DNA from: Cannabis sativa
Taxonomy: Eukaryota > Streptophyta > Magnoliopsida > Rosales > Cannabaceae
Length of the DNA: 64,000 nucleotides
NCBI RefSeq assembly: GCF_029168945.1
Contig: NC_083605.1
Span: forward strand, 8,129,280-8,193,279
Reading direction: 5' to 3'
Positions within the stretch are counted from its first letter, which is position 1, and each line of letters starts with the position of its first letter. A program made the position numbers and the translations under genes. This document shows positions 48,007-57,507 of this stretch, piece by piece. A model generated the notes under the pieces. That model saw only the letters and a program-made list of their open reading frames with translations, was not told the origin of the DNA and did not search any database.

Positions 48007-48535
48007 ATGGGGGATTTTTCAGAACCCTAGTTTTCCTCGTTTTTGGGTTTTTAGGGGTATTGCCATGCTTTTTATCGATAGGGAAACTTTTAGTTTCGAG
48101 TTTTAGTCCCCGGGAAGTGATTTAGCGTGTCACTTATAGCGTTGTGGTTTTTATGGTTTAGGAGCCAGTAATCCGCCGTTCAGCTTCAGTTCCGGTCGGA
48201 GTTGACCGGCACACCTGAAATCGGAATCCAGGTAAGATTAGTATAACAGTATGCATATGTAGTTTACATGTTTAGCGTGCATGTAGGAAGCCTGTTAGTT
48301 TACATTAGATATGTATTTAGGCTTCGAACCACCCAACCCTGTCACGTCGGTACAGTGGAGTATGACCAAGAATGAGTATGACCGGCTCGACCGATCAGCC
48401 GACACCGGTTGGTGGTTCAGGGCTATTGACCTATCCCGTCGGTACAGGCTGGAGTATGACCAGCAGCCGGAGTATGACCGGTTCGACCGATCAGGAGGAT
48501 ACTTGTCAATAGTGCCGTCCCCTGAACGTTCAAAA

Positions 48536-48624
48536 CTCAGTACCATGTTGGACATGGCAGTAGTGCTCAGTACCATGTTGGACATGGCAGTAGCGGGACT
48601 CAGTATCGTGTTGGACACGGCAGT
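48536..48624. repeat. Three tandem hairpin units in Tekay LTR
   Basis: Units start CTCAGTA at 48536, 48566 and 48599 (30-33 bp). Units 1 and 2 contain CCATGT-TGG-ACATGG; unit 3 contains CGTGT-TGG-ACACG, i.e. an A-T pair replaced by G-C with pairing and loop kept. The same three units are in the 5' LTR at about 41346-41432. Confidence 0.85.
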
Positions 48625-49035
48625 CAGTTATATGTATGATATTATTATGCTTTTCTTACTGAGTCTATCGACTCACAGTTTAGTTTCATGTGTAGGTAAA
48701 GGCAAGGCAGTTGCTGATGGACCGTGAGCGAGCTTATGAGATTGTACATGTCGGGGCGGTTAGGCCTGGAGCGTACGATCCTCGGGACAGCACGGCTGAG
48801 ATTTTGTAATTGTCGTTAGACGACTTTATTTTGATGTAAAAGTTGAACAGTGAAAACGTTTGTAAATATTTTTATAAATCGGGATCCCGAGACTTTTTGC
48901 AAAATGGTTTATAAGTTTAATGAAAAAGCAAAATTTTAATTAATCACGTTTTTCCATAAACCTCGTTGATTAGCAACGAGCTGCACAGTACGTTTAAAAA
49001 TCACGTAATACGCCTAAGTTAGTTAGGGTGTTACA

Positions 49036-49040
49036 GGATG
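49036..49040. other. Target-site duplication of Tekay element 1 (right)
   Basis: GGATG, partner of 39609-39613. Confidence 0.95.
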
Positions 49041-49950
49041 TTCCACCCCTAATCACTTAGAATAGATAACAAACATGTAAACCATGGTTAACAGTTCTAG
49101 CTTTTCTTAAGATTTCGATTAGGTCATCCATGAATCTAGTAATGATTTACATTAAGTATACAACCATTGCATCATTCTAAAATAGTATTACCATAGAAGG
49201 AATTAGGCAATGACTAGTAACTAATCATCAATATGCAACTCAAATTTCTGGGGAGGTAAGTTTGGCTATAATTCAAAAATCAATTTAATGATCTTTGAAA
49301 TGCATATCTACTAACTATTTCTCCACCCCTATCAGTTTGCAAGATCTTTAATCACGTACCTTAATGGTTTTCACCATTGCTAGAAATTCATGAAAATTTT
49401 CAAATATTTCAAATTTCTTTGCATAAGGTATAATCTAGAGTGATCGTTTTAAGAATGCAACGAAAAACTCATATCCACCCCTGAATGTACATTAGTCTGC
49501 GAATGAGATGAACTACTTTCAGTGGATATAGGCATATTAACTCTTTGCAGAGATTGATCTTGTCAAAACCACTATGAATAAGATACAAATGCCATAGATT
49601 TAAAAAATATGTGGTTGTATCTTTTGATGAGTTAGGTTTAGTTAGATCAAAGAGTTCTTAGAATAGTGCAAGTGGATCCTGGTCACAGAATACTAAACTC
49701 ATATTCCATACAGTTTGAATCCATTGATAGAAAATGGTTATTAAACACTTGTGAAAGTGAAACTGTATTGTATTAAAAAATTATTTGGAATCTAAAGTTT
49801 AAAGTCAAAGACTTAAATTTATACCAAATATAATGAGTAATTCTTTCTTGGACCACCACTACTAATTTAACTCTAAGTCTGATTTGGCCATACAAGTAGG
49901 AGATATCTAAGATTGAGGATATATATCATTTTGGGATAGAATTTCGAGAT
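49041..49950 (-). pseudogene. Decayed copia pol remnant, tandem unit 2 (right part)
   Basis: Continuation of 38248-39608; aligns with 31442-32250 and retains about 90 bp near 49590-49670 absent from unit 1. No coding frame. Confidence 0.78.
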
Positions 49951-52900
49951 TATAATCATATGCGTCATTTAATTTCTTAAGAGAAAATAAAATGACATTA
50001 AATGATTTATAGACCATTCATCCAATGATATGTTATTGAGCTAATTCGAAATGAATAAGCTAAGAGGAATTAGGATAATTTCATTTTTAAATAAGAATCC
50101 AACGATGCTTCGATTAGTGAGAGTCAAAGTAATCTTATTTATACAATCTTCTTGTTTCATATTGTAAATACTAGTCTAAGGTGTCATCAATTGATGAACA
50201 GCTAGATTTTGCATTTACAATATTTATCTTTCGAGATCTAACACTATTATGTTTGTCTAATGCTGACAATCCATTAGGGATTTATCCCATTAGATCAACA
50301 AACCAAGTTAGACCAACAATGAAGATTCGAAATTAAACTACAATTTAATAACAGAAAATAACATGGTTCAATATAAATTCATACACAATTCAGAAATTAT
50401 TAAACATATAGCAAGTAGGAATGACAAGTGAAAATACTAAAACATACAATCCTAAATAATTTCCAAGGTCTTCAACAAACTGATATCAGTGTCCCGTTTA
50501 GGCGAGAGTCAGTGATACCATCCATTGAATAGAGTTATCAGCTCATCTAAAATGATAAACATTCTAGCAACCTTTTATTCGATCAAGATTGGAATCCAGC
50601 GTTGTCCCGTTTAGGCAAGAGTCAAGGCTATTCTATCTTATGAGCTTCCACCATTGTTTCATATTTTGTAAGTCAAATACAGTCGCCACCATTAGGGTGA
50701 TCAATACTATATAAAATACTTACAAATATACTTATCTTTTGAGATTAAACGGTGCTAACTTTCTAATGAACGTTCCTCCATTAAGGAGGATTACTCACTA
50801 AAACAAAAGCTATGTAAAACCAAAAATGGAGATCGAATGTCCTAATAATAAAGCTCATTATTTAAAGTGTATTTTCTTCTAATATTTATTTTAATCAATT
50901 TATTTTAAATATATATTTATTTAATTAAAATTTCTAATTTAGAATGAAAAGTTCTAAATATAAATTTTACTTAGATGGATATGAAAATAACATGAATTAT
51001 TTCCATCTTAGTAGTAATTTCCAATAAATATTTAGAAAAATATTCAATTTAAGTTGTTTCAAAATTAATTTACAACTCAAAATTTAATTTTCTATAAATA
51101 TATATTGCATTTCAAAAAATTAAAGTATCTAAGAATACAATTTTCGAAATTTCTTGTTAAAATAAAATAAAAATAAATCCTGGAAAAAATTATTCTAATT
51201 TTATGTTGGCCCAAAATTAATTAATAAAATTAATTTAGAACAAAAAATATAATTTTCCTATTTAAATAAATATTAAAGAAAAAATTCAAATATTTAAGTA
51301 TCATGATGAAAATCAACTTAAATATTAATTTTCTATTTAATTAAATACACTAGAAAAATACTTCAAGCAAAACAGATAGTATCTATCTAGACTTTCATTG
51401 ACTAATTAGTTCATTTTCTAATTAAATATATTTTACTTCATTTATTTTAATTAATCATTAAATAAAAAAATCATTGATTTAAGTTGGTCCAAAATTAAAA
51501 TAAATAATTTTCAACTTTAATCTATTTTTCAAATAAAGTTCGAAATTTCTATATTAAATAAATGCAATTTCGAAATTGTGGGAAAAAGATTAATAAAATA
51601 AAATAAAATATATTTTGAAAATTATTCATATTTAAGTTATTCTGAAATAAGATTTCAAACTTAAAATAATTTTCAATTTTAATTAAATAACATGAAAATA
51701 ATAATATTTAAGTATCATTATGAAAATCAACTTAGATATTTTAATTTTCAATTTAATTAAATGTATTAAGTTCAAGAAATAAATAATTAAGTATAGAGGA
51801 GACTTAATTATTAATTCTCGTTTAATACTAGGAAAAATATACTTAACTTAGATTGTACCAAAATTAATTATTAAACAATTAATTTCACAAGCTATGATAT
51901 TTTCCTAATTAAATATTAGATTAAATAACTAGTTCTAGAAATAATTATCTATAATATGTTTCATTTACTAAGTGTTTTTCTAAAATTAACTTTAAAATAT
52001 TAAATGAAAAATAAAATTCATATATTTTAAAAGTTAATTATGTTGCTAATTTAATTTTAATTAGGTTAGAATAATAATATAATTAACCTAATACAATTAT
52101 TTAAATAAGGCAAATGGGCCTTCACAATTGGGGTAGTTCATGTGAGGGGGAGCTGGGTTCAGTATGTCGTACCCACTTCTATTGGCCCCCAACTCTCACA
52201 CAAGGCCCAAAAGAGAGGAACTTAACCTTTAAATAAACAATTGTTATTCATTGAATAAGCCCAAATCTAATTGGGCCTAAATAAATTTACTAAAGTCAAA
52301 ATTTATTTTAGCAACCTAGTTACTTAGTAAAACTTAAATGGGCATTCTATATGCATCTAAGCCCAATAGCCAACATATCGGCTCACACAGATCAAAATGA
52401 TTTGGATGGGCCCTATCATATTAGTAGATTTACAGAGATGAAAGAAATTGCAAAAATTTACCTCTTACAAATTATTTATAAGATCTATTGACAATTGGAC
52501 TATGATTAAAATCAGATCATTGGATCTGTCAACAAGTTAATCATAGCAATTTAGATTAAATAAATAGTAGGTTTGTAAAAACAATTTGTATATTAATATA
52601 TAAACAAACAATACAAACAAATAACTGATTTGGAATATCTGGAAAGTAAGCTAAAATATCTCAATTTTAATATTTAAAATAAAAATTAAATTTTAAAATA
52701 AATATCTTAACTAGAATTCAAATTTAGGTTGTTAGAGAATATTTGAAAAAATTTAAAATTCAACAAACTCCTAAATTTCCTAAATTCTAACAAAAAAAAT
52801 CAAAAATATCTAACCAATTTTTTCAAATATCAAGTTTATTCAAAATTTAAATTTATTCAAAATTTCTAATAAGATAATATAATAAAATATCTTGAATTTT

Positions 52901-54016
52901 AAGTTTAGATATTTAATTATTATATTCTAAGTCTTATAATTTAATAAATTTAAATATTACATAAATAAACTAATTGAAAAAATAAGATATTTTATATGGT
53001 TAGAATATTTAAAAAAAAATAACATGATAAGTTTGAAAAATTTAAGGTTTGAAACCCTAAAATATCTATTCAAACTAAACTAACCAATTTTTTAAATCTT
53101 CATGTTATTTTTGCTAAAATATAATTTTAATAAAAAAAATGTCTAATAAGATTAAATGTTAAACCTAACATATTCCTAATATTATAATTAATAAAATATA
53201 TTTCAAAAAATAACAAATTTGGAAAAAAAAAATATGATATGGTTAGAAAACTTTGAAATTTGAACAAGATTATTTTAAAAGATAATATTTTAATATCGAA
53301 GATCATTCAAGTTTAATAAAAAATAAAATCTGATCTTATAATAAAAATAAATAAAATAATCTAAAATTTCAAAATTAACCATAAGGCTCCTTTGTGAGAA
53401 ATCAAATTTTCAAAATTCAAAGCCTACTAATATAAAAAACTAATTTTAATTAATTAAAAAAAATAATAAAAATTAATTTTATTCTGACAACTAGATTATT
53501 CTACACAAAATTCTACCAAAAATTGTCTTTTGTTTCAATGAAAAATGATTTTTGAATCAAAAGTTATGACGAAAACAAGTTTGAGGCACAGGGGTATGCA
53601 TTGCATACCCTGCGCGCGCGGATTGGGGTGTCTGACCGAGCATCAAGGCTGCGTGCAGCTTATCTGACCGTGGGACATGGGCGGGATAAGGGTATGCTTC
53701 GGACAAGGCTTTGTCTGAAGGGATTTTGTCCCATGCGCGCGCGCGAGTGTGCTTTCAAACCCTGATATTTTCGTTCAAATTCAAAAAATCATAACTAATT
53801 CATAAAAAATCCAAATTAGATTCTGTAAAAGCCTAAATTTATTATTTTTTTTGTCTATTTTCAAGAAAAAATAATTCCAGAGCGAAATAAAAAATATTTC
53901 AGCAACATATATTGCGATTTCTAAACTATCATCAAATAAGCACATAAACCACATGAAACCATCCAAATCAACACATAACATCGTTTTAATTCATATTTCA
54001 TGAAAGTAAATCATTA
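49951..54016 (-). other. Copia leader, tandem unit 2 (non-coding)
   Basis: Near-identical to 32251-36345, with small indels (for example about 27 extra bases near 52785-52812). No gene. GCGAGAGTCA-type repeats at about 50112, 50492 and 50605. Confidence 0.75.
53589..53612. other. Hairpin in copia leader (tandem unit 2)
   Basis: CAGGGGTATGCA / TGCATACCCTG around one T; as in unit 1 (35918-35942) but one C lost from the 3' arm, giving a single bulge. Confidence 0.8.
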
Positions 54017-54033
54017 CCATGGCTCTGAGGCCA
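54017..54033 (-). other. Primer-binding site, copia tandem unit 2
   Basis: TGGCCTCAGAGCCATGG on the minus strand, two bases from LTR C. Confidence 0.8.
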
Positions 54034-54035
54034 GT

Positions 54036-54059
54036 TGTTGGAAATATTTTACCCGGATC
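54036..54059 (-). repeat. Copia tandem LTR C, first 24 bp
   Basis: TGTTGGAAATATTTTACCCG..., identical to the start of LTR B (36365), then cut off by the gypsy LTR at 54060. The remainder should resume right of the window, preceded by a GGATC duplication (54055-54059). Confidence 0.85.
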
Positions 54060-54562
54060 TGTAACACCCCGATTTCCCGAGATGTCACATAGGATAGTCC
54101 GTATAAAACAATTTAATAAGATAAAGACAAACAAATACTTCTTTATTGAAAAATATCCAAGCATGAGATCTCATTGTTTAAAACAAAATTCTTTTAGTAC
54201 TGTAAACTTAAATAAGAACTAGTTAAGTCAAAATAATAGTTCCAAAATGTTTAGCAGTTAAAAACATTAAAAGCAAAATACTGTGCCAGCCCCCCTAACA
54301 TGCGGTCCACGCCTCGAGCTCTTCATTCTCACTGCTTAGCCTTACCCTTACCTGCACACAGAGTACCCGTGAGCTAACGCCCAGTAAGAAGAGCTATGTA
54401 GGACATAACCCTCCTAACTAGTTACTTGACATAATTTGCTCTTTTATATTAATCAACAGTAATTCACATTCCATAAATATATCCACAACGCATGTTGTTC
54501 TTACATGCACACATCAAGTCTCATACCGCACATTATACTCACATACGATAATCAACTATTCT

Positions 54563-54583
54563 CTCATGTTGATCAGACATGAG
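54563..54583. other. Hairpin in Tekay element 2 LTR
   Basis: CTCATGT-TGATCAG-ACATGAG; the same hairpin is in the 5' LTR at about 62767-62787. It lies among several TGTTATTCTCACAC-like short repeats, comparable to the hairpin arrays at 4718-4825 and 48536-48624. Confidence 0.65.
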
Positions 54584-56329
54584 GTAACCTACCCTGCCTT
54601 GTGTTATTCTCACACTTGGCATCCAATAGGGCAATTAATTACCATAAGTTGTACTCACCCATGATAATGTTATAACCTGCAAGTGTTATGCTCACACAAG
54701 CAGCAAGACCCTAATATTATTCTCATGCTAATGATGCTCACAAAATATAAGGAAATCACAACACTATCAAATTAAATAACAAACCAACCCAAGTTGTATG
54801 CATAACATACACCCTGTGTACAGATGTCCACTCTTCTTACCTCAGTTGCTAAGACCACACTTGCTACCTCGAGCACCTCAACGAATTTCCTTGTTGAGAA
54901 CAAGATCCTAGACATTCATTAACACAACAATACACTCAAAATACATTCAAGTATGAATCTCTAAACTCATACAGAAACTTACGTAAAAATACGTAACACA
55001 TAGGTCCATTTCGCTTGCATGACACACCATACATAAGCATTTATTATTTAGATTCACACAAACATATTGCATGGACTCAAACAAACATTCTTAACGTAAA
55101 ACATGAATTCATACAACACATTTTTACGTAAAATTTACTAAAATACCATTTATTCTTATTAAAGTCCAAATAAATAGTTAATTAATCACCAATAATTATA
55201 ATAAATACCTACAGCAACCAATAAATAATAAAACCTATTCCATTTGATATCATAGGCAGTAAATGGTATCACAAAAATACATTTTACTATTTTAACAACA
55301 CTTATCTATTTTTCATAATTAACTTAAGCATTAATTAAGTAAATTCATGAAAAATACCAAAATTGATTAAAAACCGAATCTAACTCTTCTAATACACTTT
55401 ATAATCTGTAATAGGTCATAAATAATTTTCTTTGAATTTTCTAAGCATCCTAGGTATTTTTCATAATTTAAATAAGAAATAACATCAATAATTCATGAAA
55501 AATACATAATCGCCTGAAAATTCAATCTACGAATTTTATAACAGTTTATATATCATAGTCCATCAAATAAAATTAATCTAGATTTTTCTGAGCAACCTAA
55601 GTATTTTTCATAATTAATTTAATAAATAACACAAATAATTCATGAAAAATACAAAATTAACCGAAATTCGAATCTACCAATTTTGCAATAGTTTATATCT
55701 CATAACTAATCATATAAAATATATTTAGATTTTTATGAGTAATCTAAGTATTTTTCATAATTAATCTATGAATTATACTAAATAATTCACAATAATTCCA
55801 AATAAATTCAGAAAATTATGAAACTTCACCAAGCACCTTAGAATAAAATAAGGAATCAAAATATACAAAAATATCTAAGAAAAACACCTCAGAAACGGTC
55901 AGAACGCGGTCGCCGGCGTTCTCGTCGGTTTCGTCGCCGGTAAAGTGTAACTTTGTCTCCGATTGCTCTTGAAGCGTCCTTTCGATTGGGGAAGCTCTCC
56001 ACAATGCTCAGGACCTCAAAACGATCAAGAAAAGTGGTCCGAGAAGGCAGATCGGGGTTGTCTTCTTCGTTGGCGGTGTACCGTCTTTAATGGAGTCCAA
56101 AATTTTGGATTTTCGTTTTGGACGTTAAAGCTTCGTTTTCTTACGTCAAAAACAATCCTTAGGGTCCCATGCACTCAAATATAACCTCCCTTGACCCAAG
56201 AACAAGCTTAAGCACGTTCGAATTCGAGTCCGTAACTAAGCCGCACCTTTGAAGCTTCAAAAATGGCGAATCTTAAAACGACGACTTCCGCCCCTTATAC
56301 CACGTTAAAAAGCTTCCTTAGGTCGTATA

Positions 56330-56863
56330 TAAGTGGGGAAACTCCGAATACAGGCCTAGATCGTTTGTACAGACAGACTTTTGGGGTGCTAAGATCCAAA
56401 GTCGAGAGGGAAACAGCCCAGATCGTACGCTAAGGTCCCTAAGCAATCACTTAGTGGAAAAGGAAGTGATCGAGCGATGACAACCAGGAGGTGGGCTTGG
56501 AAGCAGCCATCCTTTGAAGAAAGCGTAATAGCTCACCGGGTCTAGCTCCATGGCACCGAAAATGTATCGGGGCTCAAGTGATTCACCGAAGCGACGAGAC
56601 CTTGAAAAGCCGCTTTTTCAAGTGTCAGTAGCGGAACGTTCTGTCAATCGGGGAAGGTTTTTGGTGACAACACCTGGAGATATCAGAAGTGAGAATGCTG
56701 ACATGAGTAACGATAAATCCCGTGAAAAACATGATCGCACACTTGCCGCGAGTGGAAGGCTTTCTGCGTTCAGTCAATCTACGCAGAGTGAATCGGTCCC
56801 TAAGGAACCCCCGAAAGGGCTGCCGTCCGATGGGTACACGAAAGTGACGAAGTTGCTTTGATC
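56330..56863 (+). pseudogene. rrn26: Mitochondrial 26S rRNA fragment (nuclear mitochondrial DNA insertion)
   Basis: About 0.5 kb of large-subunit rRNA, plus strand, roughly the domain II-III region by comparison with bacterial 23S. Recognisable conserved blocks: GGGTGCTAAGATCC, GTCGAGAGGGAAACAGCCCA, CTAAGGTCCCTAAG, GAAGCAGCCATCCTTTGAAG, AAAGCGTAATAGCTCAC, GGAACGTTCTGTC, GGTCCCTAAGGAACCCCCGA and CCGTCCGATGGGTACACGAA. These match the plant mitochondrial 26S sequence as I remember it and not the chloroplast 23S version of the same region. The left border is fuzzy (certain from about 56361); the right edge is after GAAGTTGCTTTG. It lies antisense inside the element 2 LTR. It is truncated at both ends and cannot form a ribosomal RNA. 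The ORF at 56550-56861 is a shadow of it. Confidence 0.87.
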
Positions 56864-57126
56864 CCAAACCCCCACGTTCACCCAGGTTTCACTCCGCTTG
56901 AAGAAACGAAAGTTTTCGGTACCGTATACGCCGTATACGTGCTCTCTCTATCTCTCGTTGGTTCTCTGTTTTGGGTGAACGAAAATAGAGTTTAAAACCT
57001 AATTTCTATCGTGTTTAAACCCAAGCAAAATATCGCATTGAACCGAAGTGGAGCGATTCCCATTCCACCAAAATAGGCGTTCGGTTCGGTTGAATCGTGT
57101 ACGTATAGCATATATATACTAACTGT

Positions 57127-57133
57127 TAATAAT

Positions 57134-57171
<38 letters not shown>

Positions 57172-57217
57172 TAATAATAATAATAATAATGATAATAATA
57201 ATAATAATAATACTACG

Positions 57218-57251
<34 letters not shown>

Positions 57252-57290
57252 TACGTATAATAATAATAATAATAATAATAATATACCCAT
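57127..57290. repeat. (TAA)n microsatellite
   Basis: About 160 bp of TAA/ATA repeats with a few interruptions (TGATAA, TACGTA), inside the Tekay element 2 LTR. The long Ile- and Leu/Tyr-rich ORFs on the minus strand here are translations of the repeat. Confidence 0.95.
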
Positions 57291-57470
57291 ATAACAATAT
57301 CCACACATATGTATCTATTAGGCATTATGCACATGCCAATAAAATCAAATATTATATTATCATAAAAATAATCCCATACATATTTAAATCCATAAATATG
57401 TAAAATAAAAAAAATACTCTCAACTAAATAAAATTACAAAAATACCCTTTCGGAGTTAGCGGATATTACA

Positions 57471-57488
57471 ATTATCCCCCTCTAAAAG
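57471..57488 (-). other. Polypurine tract, Tekay element 2
   Basis: The minus strand reads CTTTTAGAGGGGGATAAT directly before the 3' LTR. Confidence 0.8.
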
Positions 57489-57507
57489 AAAATTTCGTCC
57501 CGAAATT

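Larger units (their letters stand above)
39614..49035 (+). mobile_element. Tekay-type Ty3/gypsy chromovirus, element 1 (young, full length)
   Basis: A 9,422-bp plus-strand element: LTRs 39614-41847 and 46801-49035, PBS 41851-41862, gag region 42130-43383, pol 43344-46799, polypurine tract 46787-46796, 5-bp duplication GGATG. Outside one patch the LTRs are almost identical, so insertion is recent. Long LTRs, a single gag-pol arrangement and a divergent chromodomain-like C-terminus on integrase indicate the Tekay (Del) lineage of chromoviruses. Pol is open; gag is broken only within the patch of CAG/CTG alterations (about 40730-43390). Confidence 0.93.
46801..49035 (+). repeat. Tekay element 1, 3' LTR
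   Basis: 2,235 bp; partner of 39614-41847. Carries four 12-bp palindromes (47919-48006) and three tandem hairpin units (48536-48624). Confidence 0.95.
28218..54059 (-). mobile_element. Tandem copia array: LTR-internal-LTR-internal-LTR
   Basis: Three copies of one LTR (28218-30101, 36365-38247, 54036-54059 then interrupted) separate two near-identical internal regions (30102-36364 and 38248-54035, the latter holding the 9.4-kb Tekay insertion). All parts face the minus strand. The family is related to copia 1 but diverged. Both internals share the same decayed coding region, so the unit was duplicated after decay, most simply by unequal exchange between LTRs. Differences between units include a deletion in unit 1 near 30711 (about 30 bp present at 38850-38880) and another near 31990 (about 90 bp present at 49590-49670). 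Confidence 0.88.
54060..57470 (-). repeat. Tekay element 2, 3' LTR (left), 3.4 kb
   Basis: Plus-strand ends TGTAACACCCC...GCGGATATTACA. It contains GTGTGAG-type short repeats and hairpins (54480-54740), a mitochondrial rRNA fragment (about 56330-56863) and a (TAA)n tract (57127-57290). Confidence 0.92.

Noticed and set aside
56550..56867. ORFs of 80-103 residues on both strands
   Set aside because: They lie entirely within the mitochondrial rRNA fragment.
56992..57334. Long Ile- or Leu/Tyr-rich ORFs on the minus strand
   Set aside because: Pure translation of the (TAA)n microsatellite; not a protein.
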